The notes under the pieces were generated by a model. The model did not search any database. It was not told the DNA's origin and was given only the letters and a program-made list of their open reading frames with translations. Shown piece after piece: positions 52,555 through 63,850 of a stretch of DNA of 64,000 bases. The stretch spans positions 119,107,947-119,171,946 of the forward strand of contig NC_080678.1 of assembly GCF_030445035.2 (NCBI RefSeq). Reading direction: 5' to 3'. The translations under genes and the position numbers were made by a program. Origin of the DNA: Dasypus novemcinctus (taxonomy: Eukaryota; Chordata; Mammalia; Cingulata; Dasypodidae). Positions within the stretch are counted from its first letter, which is position 1. Every line of letters starts with the position of its first letter.

Positions 52555-54780
52555 ACATTTCTAGAAAAATGTCTTACTGAGATATAACTCCCAGATCAGA
52601 GAGTTCATTCATTTAAAGTGGACGGTTCTATGGTTTTTATTTATTCACAGAGTTGTGTAACTATCTCCACAATCCAGTTATAAAATATTTTCATCACCCC
52701 AAAAGAAATCCATGCCCATTAGCATTCACTCCAATTCTCGCCCTCCCCCCAGACCCTGGTAACCTCTAAGCTGTCTCTGTTAATTTGCCTATCTTGATGT
52801 TGGAGTTTAATGCTGAAGTCTTAAGCTGGAGCCCCCAGGAAAGAGAAAGAGCCATTCCCTGATAGTCTACAGCTGCTGACCTTGTAGAGCGAGGCAAAGC
52901 CTAGAGAGCCTCATAGTCTACAGCTGACCTTGTGGACAAAACAGAAGACCTGAGCCCAGAGAGAAGCAAGACCCTGGAAGGGAGGAACCTAGGAAGCCTG
53001 AGCTCTTGCAGACTGTCAGCAGCCATCTTGCTCCAACAAGATGAAAATAGACTTTGGTGAGAGAAGTAATTTAGGCTTTATGGTCTGGTGTCTGTAAGCT
53101 TCTACCCTAAATAAATACCCTTTATAAAAACCAGCCAATTTCTGATATTTTGCATCAGCACCCCTTTGGTTGACTAATACACTAACATTATTTCTTATGG
53201 ATTTACTACAATTTGTTTATCTTTTCACTAGTTGACATGCATTTGGGTTGTTTCCGCTTTTTGGCTCTTATGAATTCTGCTGCTCTGAACGTTCATATCC
53301 AACTTTTGTGTGGATGTATGTTTTCATCTCTCTTGGGGACATATCTAGGAGGGAAATTACTGGGTCATGTGTTTAGCCTTTTAAAGAACTGTCCTTTCTT
53401 CCACAAAGCAGTGGCCCGTTTTACATTCCCACCCAAAATGTGTGAAGGTTCTAATCTCTTTACATTGTCTCTGACATAGTTGTTTTTTTGTTTCTTTGTT
53501 TGTTTTGCTATAAACCATTTTTATTGAACCCACTATAGTTATTATTAAACTATTTTTTTTAAAATTTTAGCCATGTTAGTGGGTGTGAGGTGACATTGTG
53601 GTTTTGATTTCCAATTCCCTAATGACTAATAATATTGAGCATCTTTTCATGTGCTTATTGGCCACTTGCATATCTCTTTTGGAGAAATGTCTAATTCAGA
53701 TACTTTGCCCATTTTAAAGTTGGGATTTATCTTTTTATTATTGATTGTATGAATTCTTTAGATAACCTAGATACAAGTCTCATCAAATATTGACTCATTC
53801 TGAGTTAATTTTTGTGTACTGTGTGAGGAAGTGGTCCAATTTCATTCCATTGCAGGTGGATAGCCAGTTGTCTCAGCACTCTATCTTGAAAAGACTATTC
53901 TTTTCCCATTTTATTTTCTTGGCACCCTTGTGGAGAAACGGTTGACCATACATTTCAGGGTTTATTTCTGGATGCTCAACTTTATTCCGTTGATTTGAGC
54001 CATATTGCCATGATTACTTTAACTTTGTAATACATTTTGGAAATGAAGTGTGAACCTTTTAACTTTGTTTTTTGTCAAGATTGTTTTTGGCTATTTTGAA
54101 TGCCTTGACTTTTCATATGAGGATCAGCTTATTAATTTCTACAAAAAAAAACTAAATAAAACAACCTACATCTTGTATTTTAATAGGGATTGTGTCAAAT
54201 CTGTAGACCAATTTGGGGAATCTTACACCTTAACAATATTAAGTCTTCTAATCCATTTGTATTTAATGCCTCTCCACTTATTTAGATCTTCTTTCATTTC
54301 TTTCAACAATGTTTTGAGGTTTTCAGTGTACAAGTCTTATGCTTCTTTTGTTAACTTTATTCCTGAATAGTTTGCTTTTTCATGCTACTTCAAATGGAAT
54401 TGTTTTCTTAATTTCATTTTTGGGTTGTTTATTAATAAGGTATAGAGATACAACTGGAATTTTTTATACTAATCGTTTACCCTGAAACCTTGCTGAACTC
54501 ATTCTAATAGGTTTTAAGTGAATTCCTTAAGCTGTTCAAATACACCATCATGTCACCTGCAAAGAAGGATAGTTTTACTTCCTCTTTTCCCAGCTTGATG
54601 CCTTTTATTTCTTATTCTTGCCTAATTGCTCTGACTAGAATCTTTAGTACAATGTTAAGTTGAAGTGGTGAGAGTGGATAACCTTGCTTTGTTCCTGACC
54701 ATCAGTCTTTCACCAGTAAGTAGGTTTTAACTGACCCACTTTTTTTAGTTTTTTTAGTTTTGTGACATCTATAGTTCTTC
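52555..54780 (-). mobile_element. Old L1 3' UTR and ORF2, antisense, interrupted
   Basis: Antisense L1 text from 'gaaaaatgtcttactgagata' and 'catcaccccaaaagaaatcc' resumes after the inserted repeat at 'ttgacatgcatttgggttg'. It continues through 'gccattttaaagttgggatt', 'ggtggatagccagttgtc', and 'ttaagtcttctaatccattt' to 'ttgctttgttcctgacc'. The minus-strand coding frame is destroyed. Plus-strand frames 53213-53479 and 54050-54370 are shadows. Confidence 0.85.
52793..53190 (+). mobile_element. Xenarthran-type interspersed repeat inserted in L1
   Basis: Begins near 'gatgttggagtttaatgctg' and ends near 'cacccctttggttgactaatac'. It contains 'cagccatcttgctccaacaag' and 'ataaataccctttataaaaacc', familiar from armadillo DNA. 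It has an internal direct repeat (atagtctacagctg... at about 52862 and 52913, spaced 51 bp). Family unnamed here; no coding capacity. It splits the antisense L1, so it is younger. Confidence 0.65.
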
Positions 54781-54784
54781 TTGT

Positions 54785-55330
54785 AAAACATACGTTGTTT
54801 GGCATTTGCTACTAAAAACTTCATGAAAAAAGGAACCAGGCAGTCTTCTGCTACTTGCTTTTCTCACTTGATATGATATGAGAGTTCTTGCTGTATTTTT
54901 GCATGTAGGTATGGTTCATTCATTTTGGCTATTCTATAATATTTTATTGAATAAATATGCCACAATTTATTTAGCCATTATCCTGTCAGGGGATGTTTTA
55001 CTTGTTTCCGTGGTTTTGCCATTATGAAGAATGCTGCCGTGAATATTCTCACACATGTCCCCAAAGGCAAGGATTTAGGAACGTTCAATTTTATAAGATT
55101 CTGCCCCTTTGTCTTCTCATGTGGCTACAAGTTTACAGTCTCATGAATAACATATAAAAGCTTTTGTTGATTCCCAGTCACTCCATCCCTTTGCATTGCC
55201 AGGCTCTTAGATTTTTGCCCCTGAAATGTGTATAAAGTGGTTTCTCATTTGGGGGCTTGGTTAGCATTTCCCTGATGGCTAATGAGGCTGAACATCTCTT
55301 TATTGATTAGCTTCATTCAGCATTGGCTGA
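54785..55330 (-). mobile_element. Second old L1 3' region, antisense
   Basis: 'tctcacttgatatgatatgagag', 'ttgaataaatatgccacaattt', 'gaagaatgctgccgtgaat', 'atttccctgatggctaatga' repeat the antisense L1 3' order. This marks an independent, very old copy abutting the previous one. Confidence 0.65.
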
Positions 55331-55599
55331 GTGTTTCCTCTGGGGATGTTAACTCTCCTACCAGTCAAGCTACACCTCTTTGTTGACCCAGGGAGCTCCC
55401 AGTTGCACTGGAGGAGCCTATGAGTAGAGGGAAAAGGTGTGGGGCAGATGTTCATGAATGCACATGCTTTCAGCTTGACGTTAACCCAAGCCCCGTGGAA
55501 CTGCCTACCCCAGCCTGGCTGAGATGAGGGATGAAGCTGAGAAGCTTACACTTGGAGAATCAGAGGCATCTTCTAAATGCCTATATTTGTTGTTTCACT
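55331..55599. other. Unique DNA
   Basis: GC-richer stretch without recognisable features. Confidence 0.45.
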
Positions 55600-56050
55600 C
55601 TTTGATCCAAAAATGAGAGTATTTTTAAAATAATAGATGAATTTATCCCATTATATTTAATGATATGACAGGGTGCATCTGGTCTCAGTTCTGTCATATT
55701 ATTTTGCATTATGCCTTTTGATTTTAATGCTTCCTTTAAGTCTTTTACTTCATGGTCTATATTTCCTTGATTTGCTTTGTGTGTTGGCTTTCTGTCTGAT
55801 AATTTGGAAAGTCTATGGAGTTTACTTAGTTCTTTTAGTGGTTATTTTATAATTACCTAAAATATTCTTTCATGTTTAACCTCTTGAATTATAATTTGAT
55901 TTCTCACCATGGAAGATGAAGACATTACTTCCTTTACCTGGCTTTCTCTCATGTCTCCTCCTTCTTTGAGTATAGTATTATGAGTACTATTATAATAAAT
56001 AATATAATTCTATGTTGATGGCTTGATTTATCAGCTTCTGGTATGTTGAG
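55600..56050 (-). mobile_element. Possible antisense L1 5' part
   Basis: T-rich, with phrases like 'cctttaagtcttttacttcatgg' and 'cttgatttgctttgtgtgttgg' that fit antisense L1 5'/ORF2 start regions. Weak call. Confidence 0.35.
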
Positions 56051-57511
56051 CTCTTTCTTCAAATGCAGTTGTTTATATCCTGCTTGGAGCTCAGGGTACA
56101 TTTTTTATATAAGATCTCATATTTCTTCATTTCATTCTTTCTTCAAATATTGCCTCCCTATCCTCTCCACTTCTCCTCCTACAACTCCTCTTGGGCCTTT
56201 TTGGAGATCCTTGCTCTACCTTCCCATTCCTCACCTGCTTTCTTGCTTTGTGCTGCAAGCTCATGTTCAAAAGTTGCTATTTTCCATCTGGTTGGTACTA
56301 GCAGGTTTCACATTCTCCTCTGCCAGGAGGTTTTGCTTTCATTATTCTCCCTCAAGGTCTCGCACCTGGTGAGTGGTGCAGAGTTAGGGTTCTGCTTTCT
56401 CCCAGGTGACTCCTTTCTCAGTCATGGCCCAGGCAGTTGGCCCACTTCTGTGAGTGGCGGGTGGTGTTTTTCTCATTTTCATTTTACCGAAGGGATTGCT
56501 TTTTCAGGCTCCTGGCTCCAACCATAAAGATCACTCCTAGCCCCCTTCTGTGCAAGGCTTGTTGCCTCGTCTCTCCATCCCTCTTGGGCACTAAAGCATG
56601 AGCATTTTATCCGGTTCTTATACTTCTGTGGGCCATTTGGCATTAGCTCCTGCTCACTGCTCTGGCTTTGCTTTTGTCTTTTGTTTCTGGCATGTGAGGA
56701 TTTTCCCTTTTTGCTTTCAAATCCGTTGAAATTCTGCATTCATGGAAAAACAGCACGAATTTTCTTGTGCTATATTTCAGCCGGCATCTCTGTGTGTGTG
56801 TAGTGGGTGTGGTGTCAGTGAAAATGGGTAGGTGCTTTCTGAGTCAGGTTAGTCCCCCACAGGGAACAGATGGTGTTGGGTGATGCTGGTCAAAGAGGGT
56901 GGGGCCCTGGGTGGGGCTGGCCTGGGGGGACAGTGAGGGTGCGGGCTGAGTGGCTGAAGTCCCAGAAGATACTGAGAAGGGGAGACTTGGGAAGAGAATC
57001 CGAGGGACAGAGGCTGGCACTATGGCGGGAGTGGGGGAGTTTAGAGGGAAGTGGTGGCGAGAACTTCCCAGTGATGCGTTGAGGTGGAGATGACTGATCC
57101 TCAAACCCATGAGACCCACCAGGCTGGGCTCTTATTGCCATGAACCTTCAAGAACAGCCCAGCTATGCTCAACTGCTGCCTTTGAAGTGGCATTTGGGGG
57201 GAAATAAAGGAAAAAGATCTGTATTCCACGTTAAGACCACTCAAATATCAAAACAGTGATATCATACATTTTTTAAATACAGGAAATTGGAACAAGAGGT
57301 AACTATGAATGCCAACTCCTAAGAATTTTCAGATATTTTGGGTAGGACATTGAACATCCCACAGCTTATAAAAGATTTAAGTTGACTTTATTTACCACTC
57401 AAGGGATGGGGTGATGCAAATGACTTTGAGGTTACATGTGACAGTCACATCTCTTGTCTCGGTTAATCTACTTGACAATGTATGAACATATAAAATTACC
57501 CGTCTTCAGAA
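56051..57511. other. Mostly unique DNA, no gene seen
   Basis: The plus-strand frame 56063-56527 (154 codons; Phe/Leu/Ser-rich) and its overlapping 109-codon frame have no domain, and sit in T-rich DNA that favours such frames. A short (TG) run lies at 56790-56801. 56840-57180 is G-rich and unique. Confidence 0.45.
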
Positions 57512-57725
57512 ATATGGTTCTCAACCAGTAGTGACTTTGTCTCCCAAGGCGCATTTGGCAATGTCTGGAGAGATCTTAGATTGTCATGTCTGATGAGTGC
57601 CATTAGCATCTAGTGGATAAACACCGGGGATGCTGCTACAAATCCTACAATGCACAGGACGGGTCCCCACAATAAAGAAGTCATCCAGCACAAAATGTCA
57701 GTACTGCCAAGGCTGAGAAAACATG
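57512..57725 (+). mobile_element. MER20 hAT element, near full length
   Basis: 'ggttctcaaccagtagtgac', 'catttggcaatgtctggaga', 'gcatctagtggataaacacc', 'cctacaatgcacaggacgg' and 'gtactgccaaggctgagaaa' reproduce MER20 from end to end. MER20 copies are known to serve as regulatory sites in endometrial cells of placental mammals. Whether this copy does so is unknown. Confidence 0.9.
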
Positions 57726-57789
57726 GTCTAGGGTAAGAAAGACCCAGAGACATCAAATAGCCCGCTTTAGCTCACAGAACTAGAAAATT

Positions 57790-58140
57790 AGAAATAGTAA
57801 ATATAGCTCACGTTTATGAATTCTCTCCCTCTCCCTCCCTCCCTCTCTCTCTTTCTTCCCGCCCTCTTTCCCCCACCATGGTGAGCATTCTTCTAAGTCC
57901 ACTTTCCAGGTGCTGATATTATAACCCCTGTTACATAGATGTGGGACCTGAGACGCAGGAAGGGCCAGTGGCTCTCTTGGTTTCACACGGGTATAAGGGG
58001 TCAAGCCAGGACTCCACCCAGACAGAAGTCTCCAGAGCCTGAGCTCTTAGCCACTGGGCTGCACTTCTCAGAGGGCTTGAGTGTGAGTCCAGGTTTCTGG
58101 CTCTCCCATAAGTTCTGCCCCTGTCCCTCACCTTTTAGAT
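57790..58140 (-). mobile_element. MIR SINE with an internal CT-rich simple repeat
   Basis: Reversed MIR text flanks a CTCCCTCCCTCC-like run at about 57826-57872. After it come 'catagatgtgggacctgagac', 'ggtcaagccaggactccacc' and 'tgagctcttagccactgg', the reversed core and head. The CT run expanded within the MIR. Confidence 0.8.
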
Positions 58141-58550
58141 AGTCAAAGCCCAAGACAGGCTCAGAACCAAGAAGCCATGTGATAAAGCTCTATACCAAAG
58201 TTTGAATACAGCATCAAAGCAGTCTTCCAACGTGGCAAAAGGGATATGCCTTTTCTAGAGGAGGCAAGGAGCGCCTGTGGCAGACATTGCAGACTGACAC
58301 CTTTGCTCAGTCCCAGCCCCCCAGGGCAGGGCAGCCCAGGGGCCAGCATTGGGGACACTAGCCTCCTGATCTCCAGATCCCTGGCAGAATCCACTTAATT
58401 TTCCAAGGCTTGAAGCCTCCAGCTCTCTGGTGGCAGAGTGAGCAGTGCCTGTGGCCAGCCAGTTCCCTGGTGTCCTTCTGGGACTCATTCCTGGAAGCTG
58501 AGCCTGCAGTTTCCTCCTCCAGCCTTTCCACTGGCTTTTTTTCCTTTTCT
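58141..58550. other. Unique GC-rich DNA, no gene seen
   Basis: No repeat or exon recognised. Minus-strand frames of 77-100 codons are compositional. Confidence 0.5.
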
Positions 58551-58965
58551 TTAACAATGGGAATTTATTAACTCACAAGCGTACAGTGTTGAGGCTGTAT
58601 CCAAACTGAGGCATCATCAAGACGACGCTTTCTTCCCAAAGACCAGCTGCCGGCAATCCTTGGCTCCTCTGTCACATGGCAAGGCACATGGCAGCATCTG
58701 GGGGTCTCTGCCTTCTCTTCTGGGTTTCCTGATTGCAGGTTCTTGTTTCCCTGGCTTTCTCTCTCTCTGTTTCATTCCATTATGAAGGACTCCAGCTAGA
58801 GGATTAAGACCCACCCTGAATGAGGCGGGTCACACCTTTGCTGAAGTAGCCCCGTCAAAAGATCCTCCTTACAACGGGTCTGCACCCATGGGACTGAGTT
58901 AACTTTAAGAAGATGCATTTTAAGTCTAAACCACCACAGCTGGAAACACTGTAAAATTTTAGAAT
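58551..58965 (-). mobile_element. Interspersed repeat, unclassified (DNA-transposon-like)
   Basis: Plus strand reads 'aacaatgggaatttattaactcac', 'gccggcaatccttggctcctc', 'gtcacatggcaaggcacatgg', 'aggattaagacccaccctg' and 'gggtcacacctttgctgaag', ending 'taaaccaccaca'. It resembles the reverse of the family at 29985-30360 (shared theme '...aaaggactcc...'). Strand and family are provisional. Confidence 0.5.
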
Positions 58966-59159
58966 TAAAGTATACAGAAATCGAGTTATTGCCATAGAAG
59001 AATGACAAATTGTTACCAAGGATCAACTGGAAAATTGATTATATTCATAATAATCCAGTCCAATCAGCCTGAGGTTCTGTTCCCATCAGACTTGGACTGA
59101 ATTTTGGATGTTTGTAGAACTTAAATCACAGGTTAACTAAAACTCTCTTAGGATGTCTA

Positions 59160-59475
59160 ATTTTCTATTTCTTAAAATTTCATTGTCTCATTAAGCATAA
59201 CGTATACAAAAGGAATGAATAATAATAACAACAACAGCAGCGAATGAACACCCAGGCCCCCACCACCCACCTTTAGAAACAGAACCCCCTCCCACCGTGC
59301 TCTTCCACCACCTCATCCCTCTCCCGCCCTCCCGCTCTCCGTGGGTATCTACTGCCCTGAGTTTTGTATTTATCACTCCCTTATTTTTATTTATAGCTTG
59401 ATAACATATGGATGTATCCCTAAACAGCGAATTGCTTAATGTTGCATGCTTTTGAACTTCATACAAAAGGAGTCA
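59160..59475 (-). mobile_element. Old L1 3' region, antisense
   Basis: 'gcgaatgaacacccaggccc', 'ccctgagttttgtatttatc', 'ggatgtatccctaaacagcg' and 'gaacttcatacaaaaggagtc' are ancient antisense L1 landmarks. Confidence 0.75.
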
Positions 59476-59736
59476 CACAGACTTCCTCTGATTTTGCAAG
59501 CACCTAACTCCCTTTCCTAAAGCCTCTTCTGTATAAAGGAGCCAGAAGGGCTCTGATCTGCCACTGCAGGTCGACTGGATCCCTGACCCACCTGTGGGAA
59601 GAGAGGGCAAGCAGGTGCGCAAGGGTCCTTCCAGCCCAGGCCCAGGATGCTACATCAGCACGTGGGTCCTGGGGAGAGAGGATGAGGGCCACCAGTTTTG
59701 GTATTTTTTTTCCCTTGAGAGTCACAATGGGCACAG
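59476..59736. other. Unique DNA
   Basis: No recognisable feature. It contains the left target-site duplication of the adjacent SINE at its right end. Confidence 0.45.
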
Positions 59737-59751
59737 AAAAGGGTACAGAGT

Positions 59752-59847
59752 GGGGAGCGGATGTAGCTCAGTGGTTGAGCACCCGCTTCCCACGTACGAG
59801 GTCTTGGGTTCAATCCCATCCCCCCACCCCTGGCACCCCCTTAAAAA
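59752..59847 (+). mobile_element. DAS-I-type SINE with 15-bp target-site duplication
   Basis: tRNA-Ala-like head with A box 'tagctcagtgg' and B box 'ggttcaatccc', C-rich linker, and short A tail. Direct repeats aaaagggtacagagt (59737-59751) and aaaaggctacagagt (59848-59862) differ at one base. The open frame 59594-59974 that spans it is fortuitous. Confidence 0.95.
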
Positions 59848-59862
59848 AAAAGGCTACAGAGT

Positions 59863-60428
59863 TAGGAAGCACAAGACCTGCGTGTCTAATCTCTTCCTGA
59901 TGTGTGAAGCTTTGGCAGGTCTATTCCTCATTCGTCCACCCAAGCATTCCCACCAGTCCCCCTTCCACCTCTGACATTCTGTGGTACCGAGTGTGGACTA
60001 GCCAGTGGAGCCGGTCGGTGGGGGGAACGCAGGCTGGGACTTACAGCAAAGCCCTCTTTAAATGTCACCGCACAGTGCTTTCCCGTTTCAAGGGAGACAG
60101 CCACAGCAAGCTAACGAGATTGCCGCTCTCTTAGCAGATGGGGCTCCTCGCGGGTTGGAAATCCAGAGGCGCCTTGGGGAACGGAGGCACCCAGGAGCCC
60201 CAGGTCGAGGCCCTGATGAGAGGCAGTTCTTCATGACAAGGCTTCTGAAGAAAGGAGCAGGTGGCTCAGGGCGCCCGGAGCTCGCCCCTCGTCTTCCACA
60301 GGAAGGGCAGGGCGTATGAGGCTGCCCTCCCCTTAGCTCTGGTCCACTGTGGCTCTGAGAGAGTGAGCAGAAGAGGGGGGGGCTGCTGCTCTCAGGACAA
60401 GGGCCGGGGGCGGCGGGGAGAAGGCAGG
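59863..60428. other. Unique GC-rich DNA, no gene seen
   Basis: No repeat or exon recognised. Overlapping Gly/Arg/Pro-rich frames on both strands are compositional. Confidence 0.5.
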
Positions 60429-60429
60429 G

Positions 60430-60532
60430 AGCAAAAGTCGTGGTCTGAGCTCTGCTCTGACGCTCACTTGCTATGTGACTTCGGGAAACCTGTTTGCCTC
60501 TCTGGGTCTCTGTCACACTTAGAATAGTAAAG
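60430..60532 (+). mobile_element. MIR SINE fragment
   Basis: 'gagctctgctctgacgctcactt', 'gctatgtgacttcgggaaac' and 'ctctctgggtctctgtcac' match the MIR core in sense orientation. Confidence 0.8.
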
Positions 60533-60544
60533 GAAATGGGCTTT

Positions 60545-60655
60545 CATTCCACAAAAGTCAGGGCTGCCTGCTCTGTTTAACCCTTTATTCCCTGCACTGG
60601 CCCAGTGCTGGCACACAGCAGGGTTTCAATCAACGTTATAAACTGAAAGGATGAA
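60545..60655 (+). mobile_element. L2 3' end
   Basis: 'tttattccctgcactggcccagtgctggcacacagcagg' region and 'tttcaatcaacgttataaac' then 'aaaggatgaa' follow the L2 3' terminus. Confidence 0.65.
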
Positions 60656-60855
60656 ATAGAGCCTGTAGTAGTGGGAAGAATAGGAAAGAGTTTTACACAC
60701 AGGAAGTCAAGTTCAGGTGTGTGCTTACGATAAACCACTCTGGCTGCTACCTGGAGGATGCAATGGAGAGCAGACTGGAGGCAGGAAAGATAGGCACGAG
60801 GGTGCTGCAACGAGATGACCCCTGTAGAGCCAAAGCCGAATGAGCTGGGTGCTTT
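60656..60855 (-). mobile_element. L2-type fragment, antisense
   Basis: 'accactctggctgctacctgg', 'gagcagactggaggcagg' and 'gggtgctgcaa' belong to the same antisense block series as 11.6 kb and 31.1 kb. Confidence 0.45.
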
Positions 60856-60939
60856 GAGAAGAGGCAGGTTAGAGTTCGACATCTTGTAAATCCTTCTGTA
60901 AACTTTGGTATATACATACATTATCTGACATTACAAAAG

Positions 60940-61060
60940 CTTGGTGCTGGGGACAGGGCAGAGATTGGTACTCAGTTTTCCAGACACAGGAATAAAGAGC
61001 CTAAGAGGTGAAGTGCCTTGAGCACAGATGGAGCTGGAAAGCGGCAGAGTCAGTTCTCAA
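60940..61060 (-). mobile_element. MIR SINE fragment
   Basis: 'ttccagacacaggaataaagag', 'ggtgaagtgccttgagcac' and 'gctggaaagcggcagagtcag' match reversed MIR. Confidence 0.65.
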
Positions 61061-61064
61061 ATTA

Positions 61065-61490
61065 GGACAAGACACTGAAGATCACTAGTCATCAGGGAAA
61101 TGCAAATTAAAACCACAACGAGATACCACTGCACACGCACTAGAAAGACTAAAATTTAAAAAAGACTGATTATACCAAGTGCTGGGGAGCATGTGGAGGG
61201 ACTGGAATGTGTGTACCTGATGGCTGAAATGCAAAATGGTACAACCACTTTGGAAAATAGCTTGGCAGTTTCTTATAGAATCAATCATTTACCATAGGAA
61301 TCAGCAATTCCACTTCGAGGTATTTACCCAAGAGAAATAAAAATGCTGTGCTCACACAAAGACTTGTACATGAATGTTCAATGGTTGCTTTATTCAAAAA
61401 AGCCAAAAACAAATAAACAACAACAACAAAAAGAACAAAAGAAACTGGAAACTAGGCAAATGTCTATCAACAGCTGAATGGAAGGGCAAA
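61065..61490 (+). mobile_element. Old L1 3' region, sense
   Basis: 'tcatcagggaaatgcaaattaaaacc', 'gagataccactgcacacgc', 'accactttggaaaatagcttgg', 'ggtatttacccaagagaaat', 'aactaggcaaatgtctatc' are L1 distal ORF2/3' UTR text in sense. Truncated at both ends. Confidence 0.85.
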
Positions 61491-62514
61491 TTGTGGAGGG
61501 ACAGCAGGCCAAAGACACGGAGGCAGGAAAAGGATGCCATATATTTTGGGGGGACAGAAAGTTGTTTTTGGAGCCCAGTCAACATAAATGAGGACCTCAA
61601 AGGACAGCTGTGCCTAGAGCCTGTCCAAGGGCCCCCGAGCAGATGACACCTTGCCCCCAGGTAAGGATGCAGAGTAGACAGACCACAGGTTCGAGCAGAG
61701 GGCCGTCAGCAGGCCTGGCTCACCTTGGCCTATTGTTCTACCTCCAGGGGTCTCACTGCCCACCAAGCCGCCCTGCCCCTCTCCCCTCCCTCCTTGGAAT
61801 TTTCCTTCCCATGAGAGTGTAGAGGATTTGCCTCCAGGCCTCAAACCCTGCTCAGTGAGAATGTTGGTGACTCCTTGAGATAGGAGAGAGGGACCAGGGA
61901 AGGATGCCCCAAATCCCCAGAGGCCCCAGGTGTACGAAGCCTTGGGAGGAAAATCTTGCAGTTCTGCTCTGGGTTTTACCAGGGAGCGTGGAAAGCTGAC
62001 CTTTGACCTTTGGCCTCAAGCCTCCGGAAGCCGAGGTGGAATGGGCAGCTGCGCCTGTGTCTGCATTATTGGGGTCTTCCTGGAGCAGAGTCCAGCTGCA
62101 CTCATGACCCCAGGTTATTCAAGAGGCCACCCCTGAGCCTGGAGCCAAGGAGAGCTGCGCCTGAGCAGGTGACAGGAGGCGCTCCTTTCTGCAAGGCCTC
62201 CTCACCAGGGGGTCCCGCGGAAGCGGGCGTGCCCACGGGGGCCCTGCTGGGCCAGGGGGCTGCAGCTTGACCTCGGCGCCTTCCCTGCCCACTCTTCCCA
62301 GACGTTATGGACGCCAGTGAGTAAAACCCCTGGGCCCTCTGCCAGCTACTGCTTCAAACTCTTGTCCCCTTCCGGGGCCCTCCGTCAGGTGGGCACCTTG
62401 ACCCAGGCATGCTCTGGGGCTCAGGGACTTGCACACTCCGGGAGAGCCCCGAGGGTCGTCTGGGTGGTCATGAGGCTCCCAGAGCCCTGCAGGAGGCCCC
62501 AGCCACTTTCTTGT
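61491..62514. other. Unique GC-rich DNA, no gene seen
   Basis: No repeat or exon recognised. Frames of 60-90 codons lack domains. Confidence 0.5.
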
Positions 62515-62910
62515 ACAGACTTTATTTGTGGTATAATCTAAGTATTATAATATAATAAGCCACACCGCGTCAAAGCTATACAATTTGACGAGCTGGATAA
62601 ACGCAATCACCAGCATAACCCTCACCTCAGGGACTCAGAGCATTGCCAGCATCCGCAAAAGCTTCCGCGCTCGGCTTCGCAGTCCATGGCTCTCTCCCGC
62701 CCTGGCCCAGGCAGCCCCTCTTCTGCTTTCCGTTGCTGAAGATTAGATTCGACTTTTTCTTGAGTTTCAGACCAAGGCAATTGTATGGTAGGGTTTCAGT
62801 GCTTTTGGGTCGGGCCTCTTCTGCTCAGGATTTTGATTTTGAGATTTATTCTTGCACTCACTGCTTTTTAATTGCTGAGTAGTATTTGATTGCATGGACA
62901 TACCTTTGCC
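62515..62910 (-). mobile_element. Very old L1 3' region, antisense
   Basis: 'gtggtataatctaagtatta', 'gctatacaatttgacgagctgg', 'accagcataaccctcacc', and 'aattgctgagtagtatttgattgcatgg' are decayed antisense L1 landmarks with a GC-rich degenerate middle. Confidence 0.65.
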
Positions 62911-63225
62911 CCACTGCCCCCTCTACCTGGAACGCCCCTCTCTCACTTCTAGATGGGATACATTTTAATTCCACTCCAACTGCAACTCTAGGGACTTCTG
63001 AAAAGCCTTCCCTGATGCTCCCTGGCAGAATCAGTCGTGCCCTCCTCTGGGCTCCCAGAACACGTGGCTCATTTGTCGTTGTTTAGGTGTCTGTTTTCAC
63101 AGCCACCTCCCTTCCAAGTGGGGACCTTGAGCCAAGCCTGTGTGTTTTGGAGCCCCTTGTCCCTTGGTCCTGGCACATGCTGGGCGCGCAGGAAATAGCC
63201 TGGTGAGGGAAGGAGTGCTCTCAGT
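62911..63225 (+). mobile_element. L2 3' region
   Basis: 'ccccctctacctggaacgcccc', 'tctgaaaagccttccctgatg', 'cccagaacacgtggctc', and 'ggcacatgctgggcgcgcagg' follow L2 3' order in sense orientation. Confidence 0.8.
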
Positions 63226-63744
63226 CTGCACTAGGGCATCTCCAAGGATGCCGGCATGCTGGGAAAACAGGCCCTGACTGCATGGCTGGGACCTGACTTT
63301 TGAAGCAGGACCCTGGGGCTTGGTCCCATAAGCCAGGCTGGATAGCCACGATGCCAGAACCAGCCCTGCTAAGCCTGTGATTTTTTCCCAGGCCGACAGC
63401 TTCCCAGCCGAAGCAGCCTGGAGACAGGAAATAGCTGGAGAAAGTGGGTCATCTTGACTCTTATTCAAGGCACCAGAGAGAGCCCTGGGGTTTAGCCGTG
63501 GCAGTGACGGAGACTGATCCTGTCATTTGCTTGGATTCAAATGAAAGGGATTAGTGACTGTACCAATATATTAATTTTCCCTGCAGCACAGGGCTAAGAG
63601 AGCGAGCAGAAATATAAAAGCTCTGTGTGTGTGTGCGTAAGAGCATGCATGCATCTACAAGTGCATACCTATGTCCATGCCTCTGTTATGTGTTCAACGT
63701 TCAAGCACAGATATCCACACAAGCCACCTAGGATGGAGAAAAGA
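63226..63744. other. Unique DNA; possible short conserved element at 63525-63620
   Basis: No gene recognised. 63525-63620 is AT-rich and repeat-free ('aatatattaattttccctg') with possible regulatory character; low certainty. A short (TG) run lies at 63626-63637. Confidence 0.35.
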
Positions 63745-63850
63745 CATAAGCTTTAGAGCCTGGGGACTCTGTTGGAGCCCCGGCACTGTGGAAGGTACCC
63801 TTCCGTCAGTCCCCTGCCTCAGTTTCCTCTTCTATGGTGCAGCCCAGAGT
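63745..63850 (+). mobile_element. MIR SINE fragment
   Basis: 'ctttagagcctggggactctg', 'ttggagccccggcactg' and 'cctgcctcagtttcctcttc' match MIR in sense orientation. Confidence 0.8.

Noticed and set aside
56063..56527. 154-codon Phe/Leu-rich frame that could suggest a membrane protein
   Set aside because: T-rich DNA produces hydrophobic frames. No start context, domain or exon boundaries were seen.
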